Source: Actinobacteria bacterium UBA3120
Lineage (GTDB): Bacteria; Actinomycetota; Actinomycetes; S36-B12
Assembly (NCBI GenBank): GCA_002365735.1
Contig: DEZY01000091.1
Location: forward strand, 1 to 8,547
Direction: 5' to 3'
Length of the DNA: 8,547 bases
The position numbers were made by a program, and so were the translations under genes. This document shows positions 1 to 5,866 of the stretch, piece after piece (positions within the stretch are counted from its first letter, which is position 1; each line of letters starts with the position of its first letter). Under the pieces are notes generated by a model. It did not search any database. It had not been told where the DNA came from and saw only the letters and a program-made list of their open reading frames with translations.

Positions 1-165
1 GTCACCTCAGATTCGGCGCTACTGGAGCATCCTGCGAGCATGAGAGATGCGCTAAGTCCTATGAGTCCGACTGTGACAATGCTTCTGCGCATAAATGAGC
101 TCCTCAGGCAATTGGATGATCTGAGCACATTCTACGCCACAGACAAGAAAGCGTTGGGATTTTAA
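1..165 (+). CDS. 3' end of an unrecognised plus-strand gene (partial)
   Basis: The first reading frame is open from the window edge to a TAA at 163-165, giving 54 C-terminal residues. The tail reads as amphipathic and probably helical, with a Leu/Arg-rich stretch (LLRINELLRQLDDL) and a charged end (TDKKALGF). No family is recognisable from this fragment. A real coding end is supported by the unbroken frame and by the strong hairpin that starts 17 bases after the stop and separates this gene from the convergent nrdJ. Against it, 54 open codons can occur by chance, and the codons show only a slight third-position preference. The function is unknown and would need the upstream sequence. Confidence 0.4.
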   Translation, partial: VTSDSALLEHPASMRDALSPMSPTVTMLLRINELLRQLDDLSTFYATDKKALGF

Positions 166-182
166 GCACCAGCGGGCAAATA

Positions 183-216
183 ATTTGGCCCCACCCGAAT
201 CCGGGTGGGGCCAAAT
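183..216 (-). terminator. Strong hairpin terminator between nrdJ and the convergent gene
   Basis: Two perfect 15-base arms (183-197 and 202-216, GC-rich core GGCCCCACCCG) flank a 4-base loop (AATC). The hairpin begins 22 bases beyond the nrdJ stop on the minus strand, where it is followed by an AT-rich run (TTATTTG). On the plus strand it follows the TAA at 163-165 but has no T tract. It probably terminates nrdJ transcription and may also stop read-through from the other side. The T run is imperfect, so efficiency is inferred. Confidence 0.82.
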
Positions 217-238
217 GTGACTTCGGTGTCCGACAGAC

Positions 239-3064
239 CTAGCTGCAGCCAGAGGTGCTGCCGCAACCCTCGCAGACATAGCAGCTACCGGCTGGGCGCA
301 TCTTGATCCCACAGGTCATGCACAGGGGCGCGTCAGAGGCCGTACCCGTGATCGCCTCTAGTAACTCGGCACTTGAATGCACTTCAATCGGTGCTTGAGC
401 CACCGTTGTTGCGACCAGGTCTGCCCCTTGATCATTGGTCTCAAGGTCGATAGCCGGAGCGGGTGCGGGTGCGTAGTTGTTGTGCACCTCAGCCGTTCGT
501 TCTTCGGCCGTGAAGATGCCCAATGCTTCCCGCTGTTCGAAACTGAGATGATCCAGTGCCAATCTGCGGAAAATGTAATCCATCATGGATTGAGAGATCC
601 GAATATCTGGATCATCGGTCATTCCGGCCGGTTCAAAGCGCATATTGACGAACTTGTTAACGAATGCCTCAAGCGGTACGCCATATTGCAATGCAATGCT
701 TATCGCAATGGAGAAAGCATCCATTACCCCGGCCAAAGTTGATCCTTGTTTGCCAAGTTTAAGGAACACCTCGCCGAGTTGACCATCGTCGTAACTTCCC
801 GCAGTCATGTAGCCCTCAGCCCCGGCAACAGAGAAAGAAGTCGTCTGACTCGGGCGCGACTTCGGAAGCCTGCGACGAACCGGGTTCACACCGACAACGA
901 CCTCTTCCACCGGATTGTTAGTTGTCTTTGCCTTTGCATCACTGAGTGGTTGTCCCACCTTGCAATTATCTCGGTAGATCGCAAGCGCCTTAATACCCAT
1001 TTTCCAACCCTGGAAGTAGATTTCCTCAACTTCCTCAACTGTGGCATCCTCTGGCATATTTACCGTCTTGCTGATTGCACCAGAGATGAACGGCTGCACC
1101 GCAGCCATCATGCGAACGTGACCCATCGGTGCAATCGAACGCGCGCCCATCGCTGTGTCAAAAATGGCGTAGTGCTCCTGCTTCAGCCCTGGCGCATCAA
1201 TGACATGGCCGTTTTCACCAATAAATTCGATAATCGCTTCAACTGTTTCTTCAACGTATCCGAGCTTACGAAGTGCACGCGGAATGGTTTGGTTCACGAT
1301 TTGCATCGATCCGCCACCAACAAGTTTCTTGAACTTGACCAGCGAGAAGTCAGGCTCGACACCCGTTGTGTCGCAGTCCATCATGAAACCAATTGTTCCT
1401 GTTGGTGCTAATACTGACGCTTGTGCATTCCTCCAACCGTGTGATTCACCTAACGTTAAAGCCTCTTCCCAAGCCTTCACCGCCAACGCGGTCACATCGC
1501 CATCGAGATTACTAAAACGCCTGATGCTGTCATTGGCTGCCGCATGCTTACGCATCACCCGCTTGTGCGCATATTCATTGCGCGCATAACCTTCATAAGG
1601 GCCAACAATTCCGGCTAACTCCGCACTGCGCTTGTACGCGGTTCCGTTCATTAACGAAGTTATACCCGCCGCGAATGCCCGGCCGGCCTCAGAATCGTAG
1701 GGCAAGCTTGTGGCCATAAGCAGGGCTCCGAGATTTGCGTAGCCGACTCCGAGTTGGCGATATCGCCGGGTCGTGTCACCAATTGGCGCTGTCGGGAAGT
1801 CGGCAAAACAGATTGAAATATCCATGGCTGTAATGACGTACTCAACTGCTTTAGAAAAGCGCTCCGCATCAAATGTGTCATCTTCTTTCAGAAACTTCAG
1901 TAAGTTCAGGCTCGCTAAGTTGCACGATGAGTTATCAAGACTCATGTATTCAGAGCACGGATTGGAAGCATTGATCCGACCTGTTTCGGGGTTGGTGTGC
2001 CAATCATTAATCGTGTCATCGTATTGAATACCAGGATCAGCACAAGCCCAAGCAGCCTCGGTAATCTTGTGGAAAAGTCCGACCGCATCAACGGTTTCAA
2101 TGGTCTGACCATCGGTTCGTGAAGTCAGGCCAAATGGCTCCCCATTTTCGACCGCTGACATAAACAGGTCAGACACTCGAACCGAATTATTGGCATTTTG
2201 GTACTGAACACTGGAAATATCAGCACCACCTAAGTCCATGTCGTAGCCGGCATCTCTCAGGACCCGAATTTTGTCTTCCTCGCGCACCTTGGTCTCAATG
2301 AACTCTTCAATATCGGGGTGGTCCACGTCAAGCACAACCATTTTTGCAGCTCTACGCGTCGCCCCTCCTGATTTGATAGTTCCTGCTGAGGCATCAGCCC
2401 CACGCATAAATGACACTGGGCCCGAAGCTGTTCCACCGGATGAGCGCAGCACCTCCTTGCTGGATCGAATCCGAGACAGGTTCAATCCCGCGCCTGATCC
2501 ACCTTTGAAAATCATGCCCTCTTCACGGTACCAATTAAGAATCGAATCCATGGTGTCGTCCACGCTAAGGATGAAACAGGCACTGACTTGTTGCGGGGAC
2601 GTCGTCCCCACGTTGAACCACACCGGGGAGTTGAATGCGAATACTTGGTGCAGCAACATGTGCGTCAGTTCGTGCTCAAAGATCTCCGCATCCTGATCGG
2701 TTCGAAAATATCCATTCTCGCGACCCGACTTGGTGTAGGTGAGCACTACTCGATCAATGAGTTGCTTCAAACTCCACTCTCGATTTTCGGCGCCGAGCGC
2801 CCCCCGGAAATATTTTGTCGTGACGATCGTGGATGCGTTAACGCTCCAGAAATCTGGGTACTCCACCCCGCGTTGTTCAAATACGATTTCGCCGGTTCGC
2901 CAATTATTTTGGAGAACATCTCGGCGTTCCCAATTCACCTCGTCATACGGATGCATACCCTCGGTAGTAAACAACCGTTGCATTTGCAGCCCAGGGCCAG
3001 CAATCGTGTTGTGGACGAACTCATCCTTGGGAGTGATCACCGGGGCTTCTGGTGCCTGTGTCAT
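239..3064 (-). CDS. nrdJ: Adenosylcobalamin-dependent (class II) ribonucleoside-diphosphate reductase
   Basis: This 941-residue cytoplasmic enzyme reduces ribonucleotides to deoxyribonucleotides using a thiyl radical generated from vitamin B12 coenzyme, so it needs no oxygen and no NrdB-type subunit. The active-site pattern is complete. Asn368, Cys370 and Glu372 lie in NPCSEY, where Cys370 is the expected thiyl site. Cys163 (SACFIL) and Cys381 (SSCNLASLNLL) should form the redox pair, and the 11-residue distance from Cys370 to Cys381 fits class II enzymes. Other conserved blocks are GGSGAGLNLSRIRS (about 188-201) and LAPTGTIGF (about 552-560). The C-terminus has a Cys-rich tail (C915, C918, C928, C931, C934, C940), the usual zinc-ribbon and thioredoxin-dependent re-reduction segment of actinobacterial NrdJ. 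The ATG at 3064 was chosen because GAGAAAGG lies 7 bases upstream. nrdR lies 94 bases upstream on the same strand, so co-transcription and NrdR control are likely. Confidence 0.96.
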   Translation of the reverse strand: MTQAPEAPVITPKDEFVHNTIAGPGLQMQRLFTTEGMHPYDEVNWERRDVLQNNWRTGEIVFEQRGVEYPDFWSVNASTIVTTKYFRGALGAENREWSLKQLIDRVVLTYTKSGRENGYFRTDQDAEIFEHELTHMLLHQVFAFNSPVWFNVGTTSPQQVSACFILSVDDTMDSILNWYREEGMIFKGGSGAGLNLSRIRSSKEVLRSSGGTASGPVSFMRGADASAGTIKSGGATRRAAKMVVLDVDHPDIEEFIETKVREEDKIRVLRDAGYDMDLGGADISSVQYQNANNSVRVSDLFMSAVENGEPFGLTSRTDGQTIETVDAVGLFHKITEAAWACADPGIQYDDTINDWHTNPETGRINASNPCSEYMSLDNSSCNLASLNLLKFLKEDDTFDAERFSKAVEYVITAMDISICFADFPTAPIGDTTRRYRQLGVGYANLGALLMATSLPYDSEAGRAFAAGITSLMNGTAYKRSAELAGIVGPYEGYARNEYAHKRVMRKHAAANDSIRRFSNLDGDVTALAVKAWEEALTLGESHGWRNAQASVLAPTGTIGFMMDCDTTGVEPDFSLVKFKKLVGGGSMQIVNQTIPRALRKLGYVEETVEAIIEFIGENGHVIDAPGLKQEHYAIFDTAMGARSIAPMGHVRMMAAVQPFISGAISKTVNMPEDATVEEVEEIYFQGWKMGIKALAIYRDNCKVGQPLSDAKAKTTNNPVEEVVVGVNPVRRRLPKSRPSQTTSFSVAGAEGYMTAGSYDDGQLGEVFLKLGKQGSTLAGVMDAFSIAISIALQYGVPLEAFVNKFVNMRFEPAGMTDDPDIRISQSMMDYIFRRLALDHLSFEQREALGIFTAEERTAEVHNNYAPAPAPAIDLETNDQGADLVATTVAQAPIEVHSSAELLEAITGTASDAPLCMTCGIKMRPAGSCYVCEGCGSTSGCS

Positions 3065-3097
3065 GGTCGTGCCTTTCTCATTTGATTTGATGCCCCG

Positions 3098-3113
3098 CAC
3101 AGTCATATCTGTG
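3098..3113. repeat. Small inverted repeat between nrdR and nrdJ
   Basis: Perfect 5-base arms, CACAG and CTGTG, are separated by 6 bases (TCATAT) in the 94-base gap between nrdR and nrdJ. It lies 34 bases upstream of the nrdJ start codon. It is too short and AT-looped to be a convincing terminator, and it fits the NrdR-box consensus poorly. It could be an operator for a nrdJ-proximal promoter or a chance repeat. Confidence 0.3.
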
Positions 3114-3158
3114 TGAGACGGGTCCTGGGAAGTATTTGTCGCTATTTGTACGGGTACC

Positions 3159-3650
3159 TCAGTTATTGGCGCTTGTGACTCGGTCCGGTTCTCGGCCGGT
3201 GGGCTCACCTTCAGCCCGCAGGAGGGCAATTTCGGCCTCAAAATCGTTGAGAGTGTTAAAGGAGCGATAGACCGAAGCGAAGCGAAGGTAGGCGACTTCA
3301 TCAAGTTCGCGGAGGGGAGCCAAAATAGCGAGTCCCACCTCTTGGGCAGGGATTTCACTATTTCCTGTGGCGCGGAGAAAATCTTCGACGCGCTCTGCAA
3401 GTAGTGCAAGATGATCATCTGATACCGGCCTCCCCTGGCATGCCTTACGCACCCCACTCACAACTTTGCTGCGATTAAATGGCTCGCTGACACCGCTGCG
3501 CTTTACTACAGCTAGGGCGGCAACTTCCGCTGTTGTGAATCGTCGCCCACAGTGCCCACACTCACGACGCCGACGGATTGCCAAACCTTCATCAACCGTG
3601 CGCGAATCAACGACCCGTGAGTCTTCTTGGCGGCAAAATGGACACTTCAT
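3159..3650 (-). CDS. nrdR: NrdR transcriptional repressor of ribonucleotide reductase genes
   Basis: This 163-residue protein has the full NrdR architecture. An N-terminal zinc ribbon uses C3 and C6 (MKCPFC) and C31 and C34 ([10 protein letters not shown]), with the DSR motif and a run of arginines between. It is followed by an ATP-cone domain (about 46-136), which senses ATP/dATP, including KRSG and the [15 protein letters not shown] segment. NrdR binds paired boxes in reductase promoters and represses when dATP is high. The ATG at 3650 is preferred because GGAGAGGGG lies 7 bases upstream and family members begin with M-x-CPFC. An in-frame TTG eight codons upstream has no such support. The gene directly precedes nrdJ, as in other actinobacteria. 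A candidate NrdR box over its own promoter suggests that it controls an nrdR-nrdJ operon. Confidence 0.96.
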   Translation of the reverse strand: MKCPFCRQEDSRVVDSRTVDEGLAIRRRRECGHCGRRFTTAEVAALAVVKRSGVSEPFNRSKVVSGVRKACQGRPVSDDHLALLAERVEDFLRATGNSEIPAQEVGLAILAPLRELDEVAYLRFASVYRSFNTLNDFEAEIALLRAEGEPTGREPDRVTSANN

Positions 3651-3750
3651 GCAATGACCCCTCTCCTGGTCCAATCACAACAGCAACACCGGAACCCTTG
3701 TCCCCTTGCGTAACACCCGAAACACTAGTTCGACCACCCTGGGGACTACT

Positions 3751-3759
3751 TGTGGATGA
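3751..3759 (-). promoter_or_regulatory. DnaA-box-like site in the nrdR leader
   Basis: The minus strand reads TCATCCACA, one change from the classical TTATCCACA DnaA box, and it keeps the conserved TCCACA core. It lies 48 bases closer to nrdR than the perfect TTGTCCACA site, in the same orientation. DnaA binding is inferred from sequence only. Confidence 0.35.
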
Positions 3760-3781
3760 TCTGCGACCAACCTGTGCACTT

Positions 3782-3809
3782 AAACCACAACCTGTAAACC
3801 ACAACCTGT
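3782..3809. repeat. Perfect 14-bp tandem repeat in the nrdR leader
   Basis: Two adjacent identical copies of AAACCACAACCTGT occupy 3782-3795 and 3796-3809. A partial third copy sharing AACCTGT is at 3769-3775. The repeats lie between the two DnaA-like sites and partly overlap the better one. They may be protein-binding iterons or a simple duplication. Confidence 0.85.
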
Positions 3810-3815
3810 GGACAA
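3807..3815 (-). promoter_or_regulatory. DnaA box (TTGTCCACA) in the nrdR leader
   Basis: The minus strand reads TTGTCCACA, identical to the DnaA-box form favoured in actinobacteria. It lies just downstream of the inferred nrdR start point and touches the 14-bp tandem repeat. DnaA is an established regulator of reductase genes in E. coli (nrdAB), so a role in timing nrdR-nrdJ expression is plausible but inferred. Confidence 0.5.
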
Positions 3816-3830
3816 AGCGCCTAGGTCTTA

Positions 3831-3846
3831 CTACTACATCTAGGGG
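3831..3846. promoter_or_regulatory. Candidate NrdR box at the nrdR start point
   Basis: The 16 bases read CTACTACATCTAGGGG. The core CTACATCTAG matches 8 of 10 positions of the NrdR-box core CTATATATAG, and the full site matches 10 of 16. It lies directly downstream of the inferred -10, over the expected transcription start, a good position for autorepression. NrdR boxes normally occur in pairs about three helical turns apart. No clear partner was found, which lowers the confidence. Confidence 0.5.
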
Positions 3847-3850
3847 TCTG

Positions 3851-3879
3851 AACTTAATGTATCCGCACGAGTTATGCAA
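3851..3879 (-). promoter_or_regulatory. Candidate nrdR(-nrdJ) promoter
   Basis: On the minus strand, TTGCAT (3874-3879) and TAAGTT (3851-3856) are separated by exactly 17 bases. This fits a vegetative actinobacterial promoter with a TAnnnT -10. Transcription would start near 3844, inside the candidate NrdR box. The -35 begins about 20 bases after the stop codon of the upstream SGNH gene. Confidence 0.5.
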
Positions 3880-3888
3880 CCTATTTGG

Positions 3889-3912
3889 CCCGGCGTGTTG
3901 CTAAATGCCGGG
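3889..3912 (-). terminator. Weak hairpin at the end of the SGNH gene
   Basis: Arms CCCGGC (3889-3894) and GCCGGG (3907-3912) flank a 12-base loop that includes the stop codon of the SGNH gene. No T run follows on the minus strand, so this is at best a weak or Rho-assisted terminator or a pause site. Read-through from the upstream operon into nrdR remains possible. Confidence 0.25.
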
Positions 3913-4620
3913 AGGAGTCTCCTCAAATAGCCGATTCAGGTAAGAAACAGTGAGTTTCGTTCGCAGAACCCGGCCTTTATACGTATAGTGAATCGGGCCA
4001 GACATAAGGAAATCTGCCGCTTTTGCGCGTGAGGCCCACGGCAACACATGCACGTTCGGGCGCCCAGAGGCAGCTTTGTCGAGTGTCTTGTTGAACCACG
4101 CCTGCTTAGATTTACTGAAGCGGTCACCATTGTTTCCATAAAGATTTATCCACAGCACTAAACGTTTCGGACCCAGCTGGTCCAAAATTTTGCCGATGCG
4201 TGCTTTCGTGGTGGCCTTATCGATCCACCTCATGTCGTTGGTACCCAACGCTATTATCACGGTTTCGGGCAATCCCTTCCATCTGCGCTGGTCGCGGATC
4301 TGCGACATCCCCCAATCGAGTCGCTTACCCCCAAAGCACCTGATCGTGGGATTCCAGCCTGACTTTCTTAACGCTTTGGTGAGGATCGTGCGTGAATTTC
4401 TGGTGATCGAATCACCGATGACCAGGACTCTTCTACCCACCCCCGGGGCCCGCGGGCTTACTTTGTCAAACGAAATAGGCGCACTACATGCTCGCGAGTC
4501 ACCCCCCGTTCGCCAACTGGGATCAGACTGGGCTGCCCCAAGCGGCGGGCTCATCGAGCCAGCAGCCAACAGGCACCCCAGGACCACACCCACGCCAGCT
4601 TTTCTTGTGCGCAACTTCAT
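3901..4620 (-). CDS. Secreted SGNH/GDSL-type hydrolase-like protein
   Basis: This 239-residue exported protein resembles SGNH esterases/acyl hydrolases. A basic N-terminus (KLRTRK) and hydrophobic segment (8-21) form a signal peptide. Cleavage after GAA near residue 30 is possible. A poor lipobox-like VLGC at 13-16 offers a lipoprotein alternative. Block I is VIGDSIT with nucleophile Ser71, a block II glycine is in FGG (97-98), block III is LGTND (125-129, Asn128), and block V is GPIHYT with His211. The acidic residue usually three positions before the histidine (DxxH) is Gly208 here. The substrate is unknown; acetyl or acyl groups on cell-wall or surface polymers are one guess. AGGGTGA precedes the ATG. 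The gene starts 26 bases after the LysM gene on the same strand and probably shares its SOS-controlled promoter. Confidence 0.8.
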   Translation of the reverse strand: MKLRTRKAGVGVVLGCLLAAGSMSPPLGAAQSDPSWRTGGDSRACSAPISFDKVSPRAPGVGRRVLVIGDSITRNSRTILTKALRKSGWNPTIRCFGGKRLDWGMSQIRDQRRWKGLPETVIIALGTNDMRWIDKATTKARIGKILDQLGPKRLVLWINLYGNNGDRFSKSKQAWFNKTLDKAASGRPNVHVLPWASRAKAADFLMSGPIHYTYKGRVLRTKLTVSYLNRLFEETPPGI

Positions 4621-4646
4621 GCCGTCACCCTAAGCCGGACAAGTGC

Positions 4647-4967
4647 CTAGCCTGAAATGGGGATAATCAACGATTGGCCCGGAAATACGTGCTCGGCCCC
4701 AATCCCATTGATTTCCCGGATTCCCATGATCTGGGACCGCGGATCAGCTCCAGGGTTGAGACTCTGGGAAATCGACCAGAGGCTCTCACCCGGCTGGACG
4801 ACCACCACCTCGGTAGCGGGTTCATTTGATTCGGAAGCGGCATCGGCGGTACCACTACCGAAAAAGACCCACATAAACAGAACTGCACACGTCACAACAA
4901 TTCCTAGCACTACTCGTCCTCGGGTTGTGAGGACAATCGAAACGGGTGTCGGATCTAGCGTATTCAT
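4647..4967 (-). CDS. Small membrane-anchored LysM protein, probable SOS cell-division inhibitor (DivS/YneA type)
   Basis: This 106-residue protein has a short N-terminal tail (1-18), one hydrophobic membrane segment (about 19-36), a possible signal-peptidase site (ADA, 41-43) and one extracytoplasmic LysM domain (about 54-104, VVVVQPGESLWSISQSLNPG to PGQSLIIP), which should bind peptidoglycan. LysM genes divergent from lexA are known SOS cell-division suppressors: B. subtilis YneA, Corynebacterium DivS and M. tuberculosis Rv2719c. Its length is close to YneA and shorter than Rv2719c. The ATG at 4967 is chosen because GAAAGG lies 7 bases upstream. An ATG at 4982 would leave an mRNA leader of only about 13 bases without a ribosome site. 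An SOS box at 4987-5002 overlaps its start point. The role in halting septation after DNA damage is inferred from family and context. Confidence 0.85.
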   Translation of the reverse strand: MNTLDPTPVSIVLTTRGRVVLGIVVTCAVLFMWVFFGSGTADAASESNEPATEVVVVQPGESLWSISQSLNPGADPRSQIMGIREINGIGAEHVFPGQSLIIPISG

Positions 4968-4986
4968 GGGGAAGCCTTTCATTATT

Positions 4987-5002
4987 TCGAACAGGTGTAC
5001 GA
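4987..5002. promoter_or_regulatory. SOS box (LexA operator) of the LysM-SGNH operon
   Basis: TCGAACAGGTGTACGA matches the actinobacterial consensus TCGAAC-N4-GTTCGA with one mismatch. It lies immediately after the inferred minus-strand -10 (5003-5008) and over the expected start point. LexA bound here should block transcription of the LysM gene. Confidence 0.85.
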
Positions 5003-5032
5003 TTTATAGCACCTGAAACGCGACACGACTAA
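5003..5032 (-). promoter_or_regulatory. Candidate promoter of the LysM-SGNH operon
   Basis: The minus strand carries TGC-TATAAA, an extended -10 (hexamer at 5003-5008), with a weak -35 (TTAGTC, 5027-5032) at 18 bases spacing. Transcription would start near 4996, inside the proximal SOS box. The left arm of the 13-bp inverted repeat occupies most of the spacer. Confidence 0.55.
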
Positions 5033-5068
5033 TACATTTCGAACATATGTTTGATTCGTGTCGCGTTT
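5016..5068. repeat. Perfect 13-bp inverted repeat spanning the lexA/LysM divergent promoters
   Basis: AAACGCGACACGA (5016-5028) and TCGTGTCGCGTTT (5056-5068) are exact reverse complements separated by 27 bases that include the lexA SOS box. The arms are about 40 bases apart centre to centre, near four helical turns. Both lie upstream of the inferred start points, so the repeat is probably not transcribed as a hairpin. The arms do not resemble LexA boxes. A second regulator binding symmetrically to both promoters is one reading. Confidence 0.9.
5039..5054. promoter_or_regulatory. SOS box (LexA operator) of lexA
   Basis: TCGAACATATGTTTGA matches TCGAAC-N4-GTTCGA with one mismatch. It overlaps the -35 hexamer of the lexA promoter (5051-5056), so LexA should repress its own gene from here. 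It may also affect the divergent LysM promoter. Confidence 0.9.
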
Positions 5069-5079
5069 TGAGCTAACCT
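5051..5079 (+). promoter_or_regulatory. lexA promoter
   Basis: TTGATT (5051-5056) and TAACCT (5074-5079) are separated by 17 bases, a good vegetative promoter. Transcription would begin near 5086. The -35 overlaps the SOS box and the spacer holds the right arm of the 13-bp inverted repeat. Confidence 0.65.
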
Positions 5080-5159
5080 GAGTTCACCAGAAGGGACTGA
5101 CATCTGCATCCGTTCCGGTGAGTCCTTGGCACAACAACCGCAATTTGACGGGAGTCGCA

Positions 5160-5861
5160 ATGGCCGGCCGGATCCAAAAACCTCAGAATGACGGTGCCAC
5201 CTCCGTGATCAGGCACCTCCATGACCCAGCCCGCAGCGAACTCACCGATCGACAACGAGCAATTTTGGACATGATTCGAATCACCACCCAGGAGCGCGGA
5301 TACCCGCCAAGTGTCCGCGAAATCGGCGACTCGGTAGGTCTTAATAGTCCAAGTTCGGTGGCGCACCAATTGAAAAACCTTCAACGAGCCGGGTACCTAC
5401 GCATTGATCCAAATCGCCCAAGGGCGCTTGTGCTCGCCCCTGTAGCAACGGATCACGATCCACAGGTTCAAGCGCCCCCTGACCACACGCTGGCACATGT
5501 TCCTGTCCTCGGCCGCATTGCTGCCGGTGGCCCAATTTTGGCCGAACAATCTGTCGAAGCCACCTTCCCACTCCCCCGAGACCTAGTAGGCGAAGGCGAA
5601 CTGTTCAGCCTCAAAGTCGTGGGCGACTCCATGGTCGATGCGGCAATTTGCGATGGAGATTGGGTCGTTATTCGTCAACAGCCGACCTGTGAAAACGGGG
5701 ATATTGTGGCCGCGTTACTCGACGACGAAGCGACCGTAAAAACTTTCACACAACGCGATGGTCACGTGTGGCTCATGCCCCATAATCCAGCGTTTTCACC
5801 AATTTTAGGTGATCACGCACAAATCCTGGGCAAAGTCGTGTCGGTACTTCGCAAGCTGTGA
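5160..5861 (+). CDS. lexA: LexA, SOS-response repressor and self-cleaving serine protease
   Basis: This 233-residue protein represses DNA-damage genes and cleaves itself when RecA filaments form on damaged DNA. The N-terminal winged-helix DNA-binding domain (about 26-90) contains RQRAILDMI and the recognition segment [23 protein letters not shown]. The cleavage site is Ala122-Gly123 in [12 protein letters not shown]. The catalytic dyad is Ser157 (VVGDSMVD) and Lys194 (EATVKTF), 37 residues apart as in E. coli LexA. The C-terminus [10 protein letters not shown] is typical of the family. The ATG at 5160 is chosen because GGGAG (5150-5154) lies 5 bases upstream. An in-frame GTG at 5118 would add 14 unconserved-looking residues and has no ribosome site at proper distance. 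The gene is autoregulated by the SOS box over its -35 and is divergent from the LysM gene. It ends 5 bases from the convergent helicase gene. Confidence 0.97.
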   Translation: MAGRIQKPQNDGATSVIRHLHDPARSELTDRQRAILDMIRITTQERGYPPSVREIGDSVGLNSPSSVAHQLKNLQRAGYLRIDPNRPRALVLAPVATDHDPQVQAPPDHTLAHVPVLGRIAAGGPILAEQSVEATFPLPRDLVGEGELFSLKVVGDSMVDAAICDGDWVVIRQQPTCENGDIVAALLDDEATVKTFTQRDGHVWLMPHNPAFSPILGDHAQILGKVVSVLRKL

Positions 5862-5866
5862 TTGAT

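Larger units (their letters stand above)
3651..3900 (-). other. Long nrdR leader and regulatory region
   Basis: This 250-base gap between nrdR and the SGNH gene carries no convincing gene. It contains a candidate promoter (3851-3879), a candidate NrdR box (3831-3846), a DnaA-box match (3807-3815), a 14-bp tandem repeat (3782-3809), a second DnaA-like site (3751-3759) and the nrdR ribosome binding site (3658-3666). If the promoter call is right, the nrdR mRNA has a leader of roughly 190 bases. I saw no B12-box or other riboswitch signature. Confidence 0.6.

Noticed and set aside
3098..3113. Second NrdR box between nrdR and nrdJ
   Set aside because: The CACAG/CTGTG inverted repeat has the outer ACAC-like bases but the wrong spacing and core compared with the NrdR-box consensus.
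377..3116. Several plus-strand open frames opposite nrdJ
   Set aside because: They lie antisense to a fully conserved enzyme, have no family-like motifs, and are expected as shadows of its codon use.
3065..3457. In-frame extension of nrdJ by 131 residues upstream of the ATG at 3064
   Set aside because: It runs through the 3' part of nrdR in another frame on the same strand and has no family-like sequence. A clear ribosome site precedes the ATG at 3064 and NrdJ proteins start there.
3651..3674. Upstream TTG start for nrdR
   Set aside because: The added residues precede the conserved MKCPFC start and overlap the strong ribosome site that serves the ATG at 3650.
3651..3900. Cobalamin riboswitch in the long nrdR leader
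   Set aside because: A B12 riboswitch would be attractive before a B12-dependent reductase, but no B12-box-like motif was found and the space between the promoter and nrdR is short for this class.
5118..5159. Upstream GTG start for lexA
   Set aside because: No ribosome site at proper distance, and the added 14 residues look unlike LexA. The ATG at 5160 has GGGAG 5 bases upstream.
5341..5571. Minus-strand open frame opposite lexA, and similar frames opposite the helicase and hflX
   Set aside because: They overlap conserved catalytic regions of recognised genes and show no ribosome site or domain of their own.
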